64,000 nt of DNA from CAYQNU01 sp964419055 (GTDB lineage: Bacteria > Bacteroidota > Bacteroidia > Flavobacteriales_D > Parvicellaceae), in the NCBI GenBank assembly GCA_964419055.1, contig CAYQNU010000011.1, positions 62,001 to 126,000 on the forward strand. The letters are read 5' to 3'. Made by a program: the position numbers and the translations under genes. Below the pieces are notes generated by a model. It searched no databases. It was given only the letters and a program-made list of their open reading frames with translations, and was not told where the DNA came from. Shown one piece after another: positions 43,770-51,168 of the stretch. The stretch's first letter is position 1. Every line of letters begins with the position of its first letter.

Positions 43770-45032
43770 TTAATAATTAATAGCACTCATTAATTGAAAA
43801 CTCATAGTATTGTAATCTACTTTATATTGCTCCAAACCATTGTTTCCAGTAGTTAGAATAACATCGGTTAATGTAGGATGTTTGATAATGTCATACGCTT
43901 TTATGTTCGACTGACTGCTTAATTGAACGAGCGCACTTGCATTGGTTGCGTCAAAAATAACTAGTCCATTTTCACCTTCTCCTACAAATAATTTATTATC
44001 AATTAACGTCATTCCATAAGGGCTTTGCATGGTTATTTGATCAATCTCAACAGGGTTTGAAACAGTACTGATGTCCAATACAGTTAACGTATTTTCATCA
44101 CCAGAACAACCTGAGAAATCACCGGTTCTCAAAGTCAAATAAGCCACATTTCCATTTGGATAAACAGGGTCACAAGAAGTAGGGTGATTGTATTCGGAAA
44201 TATAAGCTGGCATTGTTGGATTGGAAATGCTCATAACAATCATTGAAAAACGCGTTCCGATAAATAAATTGTTGTTTTGAGGGTAAATGGTTTCAAGGTC
44301 TCTACCCACCATTACCTCACTTATAGCATTCATTGAAGTAGGTGAATCTTGGAAAGTAAATATACGATCGTGACCAATTACATAAACGTGATTTTGGTGA
44401 ACAGCTATTTTATTTAATGTACCTTTTACTTCCGTATCGTTCCCTGCAAAAGAAGAAGGAACATTAGCTTGAGGAATCAATTGGTTCATATAATCGTAGT
44501 ATAAATAATTGGATTCTTCTAGAATTCGTGCTTCTTCAGAATCTAATTCAAATGATTCGGTAGTTTGATTGTAAGAAAAACCTAATAACGTTTGGTTTTG
44601 ATTGTTCATAATCGGCAAACCAAAAGCATTTTCAACACGGTCAACCATTACAGGATTAGTTAGAGAGGAAATATCTATTTTCACTAAATCGTAATGCGTT
44701 ACGGCATAAATCATTTGGTTGAAAACATAAAATTCTTCACAATACGGCAAATTGATGAATCCTACCGGAACAGGTGAAAAAGCATTTGTATTATTAATTA
44801 CGTGAATTCCTTCATTTTTTTCGCCAACTAAAATAACATCGGCACCTACAAAGATTTTACCTGCGTCTTCAATGGCACGTGTGCTGCCTGAAAGTGGGGT
44901 AGATCTTACTGCTTCAATATCACCATAAATGGCGGTAGCTTTGTTATACGTTAAAGTGATGGTTCCTTTATTTTTGGAGCAAGATGCCATTAGGAATACT
45001 ACTCCGATGCTTAATAAAAAAAGGTTTTTCAT
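43770..45032 (-). CDS. LVIVD-repeat lipoprotein, beta-propeller
   Basis: 420 residues. Lipobox FLMASC lipidates Cys18. The mature protein shows repeated LVIVD-type blades (LVKIDISSLTNPVMVDRVE, TVLDISTVSNPVEIDQITMQSPYGMTLIDNKLFVGEGENGLVIFDATNASALVQLS) arranged as a propeller. Such surface lipoproteins are common in marine Bacteroidota; function unknown, probably protein or carbohydrate binding. First gene of a pair with the barrel protein. Confidence 0.8.
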   Translation of the reverse strand: MKNLFLLSIGVVFLMASCSKNKGTITLTYNKATAIYGDIEAVRSTPLSGSTRAIEDAGKIFVGADVILVGEKNEGIHVINNTNAFSPVPVGFINLPYCEEFYVFNQMIYAVTHYDLVKIDISSLTNPVMVDRVENAFGLPIMNNQNQTLLGFSYNQTTESFELDSEEARILEESNYLYYDYMNQLIPQANVPSSFAGNDTEVKGTLNKIAVHQNHVYVIGHDRIFTFQDSPTSMNAISEVMVGRDLETIYPQNNNLFIGTRFSMIVMSISNPTMPAYISEYNHPTSCDPVYPNGNVAYLTLRTGDFSGCSGDENTLTVLDISTVSNPVEIDQITMQSPYGMTLIDNKLFVGEGENGLVIFDATNASALVQLSSQSNIKAYDIIKHPTLTDVILTTGNNGLEQYKVDYNTMSFQLMSAINY

Positions 45033-45133
45033 ATAACTGTTATTTTTGATTTGAATAAACTAACAGTAAATGTAAACAATTAGTGTGTAGGATGTTAAAA
45101 AAAGTTGAAAAAGTTTTGAAGAGTAACTATAAA

Positions 45134-45832
45134 TCAACAAATTAATAATAATCGTTTTTGACCATCTTTTTCGTCTGGAGCACGGTGTAAACAAGGTAAA
45201 ACTGTACTTTTGGGATGGTCTACTGCCAACCGCCACAAATTACCTTGTCCCAATCGAATGGTTTGTGCATCAGGATGAGCTTCGTAATGCAAATCGAAGA
45301 AATATTCCGTTAAAAAGGATTCAAAATCGGCATCTTTTCCGTCAAATAGTTTTCTGAGTTTTGCACGTACCTCTGGAATCAGTATTTTTTGTGTGGCTTG
45401 TGTATTCGGAACAATTTCGCTGGATTCACCGTGATAGGTGCATAAAAAAGTATCGGTGGCAATGGGGGAGCGATCAACATGAAAAGAATACACATCCGTT
45501 GCAAAAAAGGGTAAACTATCATCACGTTCGTAGTGTTGAATAATATTGAGTACGGGTGAAGCACCCTTTTTTTCTAAATAATTTAGGTCTGAAAGCAAGG
45601 TTTCGCGAGCTATATTACCTTCCTCGCTTAATTTCAGTTTACGAAGTTCTTTAGTTTGGATTTCCATCATGTTTCCCTCTAAGGTAAAATTGTGTACAAT
45701 TTCAGAAAAATCTCCTTTCAACGCTCGTTTCCAACATAGGGCATTTACCGATCCTTGAAATGGGGTATTGACCAAGCTGTCAAAATCAGTAACATTCAAG
45801 AAGGTGGAAGCTGTTTGGCTTTTTGTATTCAA
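45134..45832 (-). CDS. DUF1826-like protein
   Basis: 232 residues, soluble, no signal peptide. I match it to DUF1826 by FHVDRSPIATDTFLCTYHGESSEIVPN, the LGQGNLWRLAVDHPKSTVLPCLHRAP segment and the final RLLLI strand; conserved histidine, arginine and cysteine residues suggest a metal- or cofactor-binding site but the family has no assigned activity. The apparent TTG start lies within a TAATTTTG sequence that fits a -7 promoter box; if that box is used, the true start is further in (TTG at 45797-45799 is the next candidate). Stand-alone gene. Confidence 0.6.
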   Translation of the reverse strand: MNTKSQTASTFLNVTDFDSLVNTPFQGSVNALCWKRALKGDFSEIVHNFTLEGNMMEIQTKELRKLKLSEEGNIARETLLSDLNYLEKKGASPVLNIIQHYERDDSLPFFATDVYSFHVDRSPIATDTFLCTYHGESSEIVPNTQATQKILIPEVRAKLRKLFDGKDADFESFLTEYFFDLHYEAHPDAQTIRLGQGNLWRLAVDHPKSTVLPCLHRAPDEKDGQKRLLLIC

Positions 45833-45885
45833 AATTAAAAGATTATACTAAAAATTATTAGACAAATGGATGCGATTCATAGGCA

Positions 45886-46371
45886 TTACAATGATAGTGA
45901 GTTTCTGTAATTTTCAATTTTTTCTAGAGCTGTTTCTAGTGGCACATGAAATTCTTCTTTAGGAATAATGACTGGTCTTCCCAAGGCTTTTAAATTAGTC
46001 TTCATCAAAAAAACAGTTATAAAATTTTTTTCTTTAAATAATTTCTCAGGTTGTCCAATTTTTAAAACAATACCCATAGAATTTTTTAATTTTTTAATTT
46101 CAATATCTTCTATGAATTCCCATTTTATTAACCCAATACCATTCACACGAGTAAAAATACCTTTTTGATTTACTTTTACTATTGAAACATTGCGAATATT
46201 ATCAATCAATAATTTAAAATTCAAAACTAAAGTGGCTATTATTATAAAATACATTAAGTAATTATTTTCCAGCATAAAAAAAGCTAAAAGTGCTACGAAT
46301 ATTGCAAGAAGACTAATCGCTAAACCAGCATGTTTACTTTTTCGATTTCTTTTAAAAATAAGTTCTTCCAT
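45886..46371 (-). CDS. STM3941-like membrane protein with PH-like domain
   Basis: 161 residues from MEELIFKRNRK (ATG 46369-46371). Two hydrophobic helices (LAISLLAIFVALLAFFML, YLMYFIIIATLVLNFKLL) are followed by a cytoplasmic beta-rich domain with KVNQKGIFTRVNGIGLIKWEFIEDIEIKK and a C-terminal VIIPKEEFHVPLETALEKIENY helix, the layout of STM3941-family proteins, many of which sit alone in genomes. Function unknown. Confidence 0.6.
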   Translation of the reverse strand: MEELIFKRNRKSKHAGLAISLLAIFVALLAFFMLENNYLMYFIIIATLVLNFKLLIDNIRNVSIVKVNQKGIFTRVNGIGLIKWEFIEDIEIKKLKNSMGIVLKIGQPEKLFKEKNFITVFLMKTNLKALGRPVIIPKEEFHVPLETALEKIENYRNSLSL

Positions 46372-46541
46372 AGATTCACAAATTGATAGAATACAAATAT
46401 ATTTCGCATTTATTAACCAACTGCCTAAATTAGGCAAACAATGTTACCGAATTAATTTTTAAAAGAATATCATTTTAGTGAATTGCCGTTTATTCGGTTT
46501 GTCTAATTGAACAATATTCTCAACTCATTTTCAATAGGTAT

Positions 46542-47846
46542 TTATGTTGCCTTTTTTAGTTTTCTATATAAGATTATGTTTAAAATGATGCTTAATGAGA
46601 ATACAACATACTTAAGAATTTTAAAAATAAGTTCGGTTGATGAACTACTTGTAGGTTTACCATTTTCTAATGGTTGTTTAAAAAAAGGTTCTATAGGTAA
46701 TTCAGTTGTTCCATCAATATTTAGCACCATTTGATTTGGTGTGTAGCATCGATCATAATTGCCAACACCCTGTTGCCCCGAAGGATTATCTCCAAAGGTA
46801 AAAATCTCTCCTTTTTGATCTACAGCTATGGATTGAAAGCAACCTCCGCCAATTTCAACAATATTGGTTAACGATTTAATCATAATAGGGAAAGAATGCG
46901 AGACAGTATCACCTGTACCCAACATTCCGAAATGATTTTTTCCCCAACCCCAAACATTCTTATTTTCATCAATGGCCAATGAATGCCAGCTGCCACAAGC
47001 GATTTTTGTAAATTTTGGCAAGCCTATTAATAGCGTTGGTTGATCGTAATGTTTTTTGGTTTCTTCTTTAAATTGAAAAGCGGGGTCAGATCCCCAAACC
47101 CAAATGTTGCCATCAATATCTAAAGCTACGGAATGATGCCATCCAACGGCTATTTCCTTAATTTTTGGAATTCCTTCAACCTGCTTGGCATAGGTTTGCA
47201 CTAATTCGCCTTTTTTACCCAATTCATTAAACGTGTTTGAGCCCCAACCCCAAACAGTTCCATCATTTCTGAGCGCCAAGGTATGATAACCAACTGATGC
47301 AATTTCAATAACATTTTTAAGTACCGTTTCTTTCCCATTCAAAAGTTGCATTACTTTTACTGGGGAAGCACTGTGTTCACGAGTTCCATTACCTAGTTCA
47401 GCAAAATAATTATGTCCCCAACACCAAACAGTGCTATCCTGTTTGAGACCTACTGTGTGCCAATGACCGCCTTCAATGGCAGTAAATCCTGTATGATAAG
47501 GCAGTTTTTGAGGTGTTGATTGATCGTTGACCGATTCACATCCCAATTGACCATAGTTGTTTCTTCCCCACAAAAATAGGTCTCCGTTTTTGTCGAGTGC
47601 TATACTGTGATCATAGCCTCTTGAAATGGCAACAATGTTATTTAAACCTTTTACTTTTTTAGGAATGGGTGAATTTACTAACGAACTATCACCCAATTGA
47701 CCATAATTATTTCTTCCAACGGTCCAAACTTCTCCATTTTTATCTAAAATGATGGCGTGTCCATTTCCACCATCAATAATTTGAGAAAAGATGGAAATTG
47801 GAGCAGAAGTAAATAGAATGAGTGATAAAAAGAGGAGTTTTTTCAT
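46542..47846 (-). CDS. Secreted or membrane-anchored RCC1-repeat beta-propeller protein
   Basis: 434 residues. Signal peptide ending near ISIFSQ, then about seven RCC1 blades with the hallmark pattern GxxHSxALDxNGxxxxWGxNxxGQLG (for example AISRGYDHSIALDKNGDLFLWG, IEGGHWHTVGLKQDSTVWCWG). After the propeller comes a single hydrophobic helix (LKYVVFSLSIILNIILY) and a basic tail, so the protein is probably fixed to the inner membrane facing the periplasm. RCC1 propellers in bacteria are thought to bind proteins or peptidoglycan-associated partners; ligand unknown. About 100 bases of spacer on each side, no clear operon. Confidence 0.88.
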   Translation of the reverse strand: MKKLLFLSLILFTSAPISIFSQIIDGGNGHAIILDKNGEVWTVGRNNYGQLGDSSLVNSPIPKKVKGLNNIVAISRGYDHSIALDKNGDLFLWGRNNYGQLGCESVNDQSTPQKLPYHTGFTAIEGGHWHTVGLKQDSTVWCWGHNYFAELGNGTREHSASPVKVMQLLNGKETVLKNVIEIASVGYHTLALRNDGTVWGWGSNTFNELGKKGELVQTYAKQVEGIPKIKEIAVGWHHSVALDIDGNIWVWGSDPAFQFKEETKKHYDQPTLLIGLPKFTKIACGSWHSLAIDENKNVWGWGKNHFGMLGTGDTVSHSFPIMIKSLTNIVEIGGGCFQSIAVDQKGEIFTFGDNPSGQQGVGNYDRCYTPNQMVLNIDGTTELPIEPFFKQPLENGKPTSSSSTELIFKILKYVVFSLSIILNIILYRKLKKAT

Positions 47847-47912
47847 AGATCTTTTAATAGTAGAGATGCATTTTATTAATGAAGATTGCTTCTAGGATAA
47901 GAAAATGTGAAA

Positions 47913-48371
47913 TTATTCCCATATCATATCATACCGATGCATCCCTTTAGTATAATAATCAAGCGTGATTTTGGTTGTTCTAAAACCGTATTTTTCAAAA
48001 AAACCATAAGAATGTTGTGTGGTGTCAATGATTACAGGAACGGTTAGATTTAGTTTTTTTATTTCCTCCAGTCTATGGATAAGTAATTGTTTGCCAAATC
48101 CTTTTTTGTGGTAATCTTTATGAATCAGTCCCCAAGCTAATGAATAAATATTGGTATTTTCTCGATCCCCAAAACCTCCGCATCCTATTAATTGTTGATT
48201 GTGAATGACTACAAAAAATTGGGTATTCACAATTCCTGAATCCAAACGTGTCAGAAAGTTTTCAAACTCTTCAATTTCTTCAACTGTAAAAAATAGTGGT
48301 ACATTACTTTTAAACGCATTCATGCATTCGTTTTTATCTGAAGGGTGGTAAGCTCGCAACGAAGTTGTCAT
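47913..48371 (-). CDS. GNAT-family N-acetyltransferase
   Basis: 152 residues. GCN5 fold: N-terminal RAYHPSDKNECMNAFKSNVPLFFT, core strands QFFVVIHNQQLIGCGGFGDRENTNIYSLAWGLIHKDY, the acetyl-CoA loop HKKGFGKQLLIHRLEEI, and FFEKYGFRTTKITLDYYTKGMHRYDMIW. Substrate unknown. Confidence 0.85.
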   Translation of the reverse strand: MTTSLRAYHPSDKNECMNAFKSNVPLFFTVEEIEEFENFLTRLDSGIVNTQFFVVIHNQQLIGCGGFGDRENTNIYSLAWGLIHKDYHKKGFGKQLLIHRLEEIKKLNLTVPVIIDTTQHSYGFFEKYGFRTTKITLDYYTKGMHRYDMIWE

Positions 48372-48426
48372 TTTTTGTTTAGATTAAAGATGTGGTGTAA
48401 TTTAACAAAGAGTTTCAAGACATTTA

Positions 48427-48747
48427 TCAAAAGTAATAAAAATGAGTGCGAGTGAGGAATATAGTTTTAAATAACAATGAGTCCGATTTTTGGAGATAAA
48501 ATAATAGTTTACTATACAATTTAAATGTTTTATCAGAAACAAGCTTCCCTGTTTTGTCATTATAAATTTAAATATGAACTGTCTTTTCAGTTTTATTTAT
48601 GATTTCAACAAAGAACCAATGTTCATTAGTATCTTCTTCTGCTCAAAAAGCTTTCTCTGGAATTTCGGGAAGTTTTACAGGGACACTTGGTTTGCAATTT
48701 GTCAAAAAAGTAATACAAGTCATTAATATTATTAAAGCCGTTTTCTT
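48427..48747 (-). pseudogene. Small lipoprotein pseudogene with two nonsense codons
   Basis: Beginning at the ATG 48745-48747 the frame encodes a lipoprotein signal (ILMTCITFLTNC) and the linker KPSVPVKLPEIPEKAF, then TGA (48643-48645), then 24 codons AEEDTNEHWFFVEIINK..., then TAA (48568-48570), then 46 more open codons starting IYNDKTGKLVSDKTFKL before a final TGA at 48427. The pieces after each stop read like continuous protein and resemble short Bacteroidota lipoproteins with a WFF...IYNDxxGxL pattern, where the first stop would be Trp (TGG to TGA) and the second Lys (AAA to TAA). If the first stop is real, only a 35-residue lipoprotein remains. It follows the BRO gene by 13 bases. Confidence 0.65.
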
Positions 48748-48760
48748 CATTGTATGTTTG

Positions 48761-49597
48761 TTATTTCTTCCCTTTTTTAAGTTCTTTATTTTTCTTGGCT
48801 TCTGGCAGATAATTGCCCGTTGATACAACTTTTTTACCTGTTCTGCTTTCAAGTTCTTTTCTGGCATTACCAGCAACTGAACCGCCTTGTTGAGCTGCTT
48901 TTTGATTTTCTACAAATCCTTTCGGATTCTGTGTTTTAACTATTTCAGTTGTCGAAGCTTCACCGAGCATTGAAAAAATTAATTCAAGGTCAGTCATGTG
49001 ATCTCGCAGATTTTGACTTTTAAGTCCTTTTATTTTTTTGTATTGTGAAGGTGTTAAACCAAAAGTTGCTTTTGAAATTTCGGCAGTGAGTATTGAATAT
49101 TCTATTTGCTTATTTACGCCTCTATTTTTCCATTCTTCTGTTAATTCCTCTCTAATTGCAATACTCCGCATACGTTTTTCAATCCAATCGTCAGGGTAGC
49201 CTTTTAGTTTGTATAGTTCTCTTGTGCGTTGTGTTGCTAATTCTGGGTTTTCGATTTCATCTAATCTATCTGAGCCAACTTGTGCTAACCAAAGTTTAAA
49301 CGGTTCTGCTTTTGGTGATGGAATAGATTGAATTACACGTAAAAGTCCTTTCGTATCAGAAGCTTGTATTTTTCGTTTTTTGCCATCCGCAGCTTCCATT
49401 TCAACTAGGGTACAAATTGTACCCCAGTTGCTTTTAAGCATTTCGTCACGGCTTAGCATTTTTTTTATGTATTGCTTAACATCTTTACTATCTGTTAGAA
49501 CTTCAATAACGTCTTGAACAGAAAAGTACCATTTCTGATCCTTGTCATCCCAAACGGAACGAATTTGCTTGCTTTCGAATAATTTTATGCTGCTCAT
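48761..49597 (-). CDS. BRO-N domain protein (phage antirepressor-like)
   Basis: 278 residues. The N-terminal ~110 residues form a BRO-N/Bro-like domain (MSSIKLFESKQIRSVWDDKDQKWYFSVQDVIEVLTDS, GLLRVIQSIPSPKAEPFKLWLAQVG), followed by a longer helical region (RTRELYKLKGYPDDWIEKRMRSIAIREELTEEWKNRGV) and a basic Lys-rich tail. Similar proteins occur singly on Bacteroidota chromosomes and in prophages and mobile islands. No structural phage gene is nearby. Adjacent to the broken lipoprotein gene, in the most accessory-looking part of the window. DNA binding is inferred from the family. Confidence 0.82.
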   Translation of the reverse strand: MSSIKLFESKQIRSVWDDKDQKWYFSVQDVIEVLTDSKDVKQYIKKMLSRDEMLKSNWGTICTLVEMEAADGKKRKIQASDTKGLLRVIQSIPSPKAEPFKLWLAQVGSDRLDEIENPELATQRTRELYKLKGYPDDWIEKRMRSIAIREELTEEWKNRGVNKQIEYSILTAEISKATFGLTPSQYKKIKGLKSQNLRDHMTDLELIFSMLGEASTTEIVKTQNPKGFVENQKAAQQGGSVAGNARKELESRTGKKVVSTGNYLPEAKKNKELKKGKK

Positions 49598-49667
49598 AGG
49601 AATTAAAATTTTGCTTCTAATTTACACTGTTTTTGGTTTAATCAATTCTTTTTATTCAATGTCAAAA

Positions 49668-50303
49668 TTACTTTTTACTTCCAAGAGTTTCTCTAAAGGT
49701 AGAAAGAATTAGAAAATACATAGGTAATGTAAGAATTTGAATACTTAGTGCAAATATTGTTGGAATGATTAAAAACAATGAATCTTTTTCAAAAGAAATT
49801 TTAGAATGATCATACCACAAAAAAGCAAACATCATAAGTGCTCCAACAATTCCAATTGTAAGAATTGATTTAATATTAAAAAAGGGAAAGGTTATAAAAG
49901 GTTTATCTTTTTTTAAAAGACAAATCATAACAGGCGCATACTCACTTCTAATGCTTTCGATATGAATTTGAAATAATTTTTCATTAATTCTTTTCACTTC
50001 CAATTTATTACCATTTGGAAGGTTATAAATCCATTTTTTGCTAATAACTATTCGTTGGAGTTCTTTAACAATGGCCAAATTCTGTTTTTTTGTATCCTCA
50101 ATATTAGATTGTAATTCATTTTGTTGGCGCACATCTTCTTGTTCTAAATCCTCCAACTTCGGATGAATAATATTGCGACTTTTTAAAATTTGTGCTGCCG
50201 CCAATTGGGCTTCAAACCTATATGCTTTGTTTTTAGTGAGAATGCATTCCAATTCATTAGTAGATAACTTTTCATATTTATTTAAAAAACGATTGTTTTT
50301 CAT
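49668..50303 (-). CDS. Membrane protein of unknown function
   Basis: 211 residues. The N-terminal half is charged and helical (YEKLSTNELECILTKNKAYRFEAQLAAAQIL, LEDLEQEDVRQQNELQSNIEDTKKQ), followed by a beta-rich section (WIYNLPNGNKLEVKRINEKLFQIHI) and two C-terminal hydrophobic helices (ILTIGIVGALMMFAFLWY, SLFLIIPTIFALSIQILTLPMYFLIL). I do not recognise the family. It stands alone between the BRO and SRPBCC genes, all on one strand. Confidence 0.55.
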   Translation of the reverse strand: MKNNRFLNKYEKLSTNELECILTKNKAYRFEAQLAAAQILKSRNIIHPKLEDLEQEDVRQQNELQSNIEDTKKQNLAIVKELQRIVISKKWIYNLPNGNKLEVKRINEKLFQIHIESIRSEYAPVMICLLKKDKPFITFPFFNIKSILTIGIVGALMMFAFLWYDHSKISFEKDSLFLIIPTIFALSIQILTLPMYFLILSTFRETLGSKK

Positions 50304-50404
50304 GGTTTGTGTGGCATTACAAAATAAAATTTAACACATAATGTCAGAAACTGTGTATTTTAACAAAGAGTCTCAATGCGTTTTTTAAAAGAAATGTTTT
50401 TTGA

Positions 50405-50830
50405 TCAATTTAATAGTCTTTCTAATCTATCGAAATTTTCTTCGTTTTTAGGTGCAACAAACGGACGTATTTTCTCACATTCTTCTGGTGTTCCAAAAAT
50501 CATTCTGAATGTAAGTTGTGTTTTGTTTTCTGTTACTTTTTCAAAAAGTAGATCCATATCAAACAACGGTTGTGATTTCCGCTTCCAACGAATGCGTTCA
50601 TTAGGAATTACGATTTCAAATACGGATGAATTTTCATAATTTCCTTTTTCTGGGCCGTGCATGGTAAGAATCCAATTACCTCCTGGTTTTAGATCAAATT
50701 CATGAAAGGTATTTGTAAAACCTTCTGGTCCCCACCAATTTTTTAATTGATTGGGATTTTCAAAAGCTTGATAAACGGTTTCAACTGGCGAATCCAACAT
50801 TCTGGAACTTATAATTTCACGATTGTTCAT
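50405..50830 (-). CDS. SRPBCC / AHSA1-domain protein
   Basis: 141 residues. START-like helix-grip fold of the Aha1 type: SSRMLDSPVETVYQAFENPNQLKNWWGPEGFTNTFHEFDLKPGGNW opening, IPNERIRWKRKSQPLFDMDLLFEKV middle, and a C-terminal helix with FDRLERLL. These small cytoplasmic proteins bind hydrophobic ligands; no specific role is evident. Confidence 0.9.
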   Translation of the reverse strand: MNNREIISSRMLDSPVETVYQAFENPNQLKNWWGPEGFTNTFHEFDLKPGGNWILTMHGPEKGNYENSSVFEIVIPNERIRWKRKSQPLFDMDLLFEKVTENKTQLTFRMIFGTPEECEKIRPFVAPKNEENFDRLERLLN

Positions 50831-51168
50831 AAGATATTTTGGGTTAAAAGTGTTGTAATACTTGAGTTTTAGTATTTCAAAAGTAATAAAAATGAATTCA
50901 ATTTAATCATTTTAAGAGCGTTTTGAAGAAAATTGATAGTTTTATTAAGGTTTTTTTAGCCTTTTATGAAAGTATATTTTAGTTTTTAGACAGTTTGACG
51001 TTTCGCAGCTTGGCGAAGTGGCGGATTTAGAAGCACTTACTTTCATTTTAGCACTAAACTTCATTTGAAAACCAAATGTTCAATTTAGCACTGAACCCGC
51101 CATTTTGCCAAACTGCTGTTACCTGCTGTGCTTTTCTCACGTTCATTTTTCAATGATTTCTATAATTA
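50831..51168. other. 338-base non-coding spacer containing a palindromic element
   Basis: No ORF. The first ~160 bases are AT-rich without structure; 50991-51115 is the palindromic element listed separately, followed by GTTACCTGC and a short stretch before the OLD gene stop. Confidence 0.6.
50991..51115. repeat. 125-bp nested palindromic element next to the OLD gene
   Basis: Ends are perfect inverted copies: CAGTTTG (50991-50997) and CAAACTG (51109-51115). Inside, GGCGAAGTGGCGGATT (51012-51027) pairs imperfectly with AACCCGCCATTTTGCC (51094-51109), TTTAGCACT occurs twice (near 51047 and 51083), and CATTTG (51062-51067) pairs with CAAATG (51073-51078). The whole can fold into one long hairpin. 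It is much less AT-rich in its arms than the surroundings. Such elements recur between accessory genes in flavobacterial genomes as I remember them, but I cannot check copy number here. Confidence 0.7.

Noticed and set aside
48761..49597. Prophage remnant around the BRO-N gene
   Set aside because: No capsid, portal, terminase, integrase or lysis genes nearby; BRO-N proteins are often single genes in this phylum.
50991..51126. Integron attC site
   Set aside because: The element is palindromic and ends near GTTACC, but the core does not match GTTRRRY with a partner RYYYAAC, and no integrase gene is seen.
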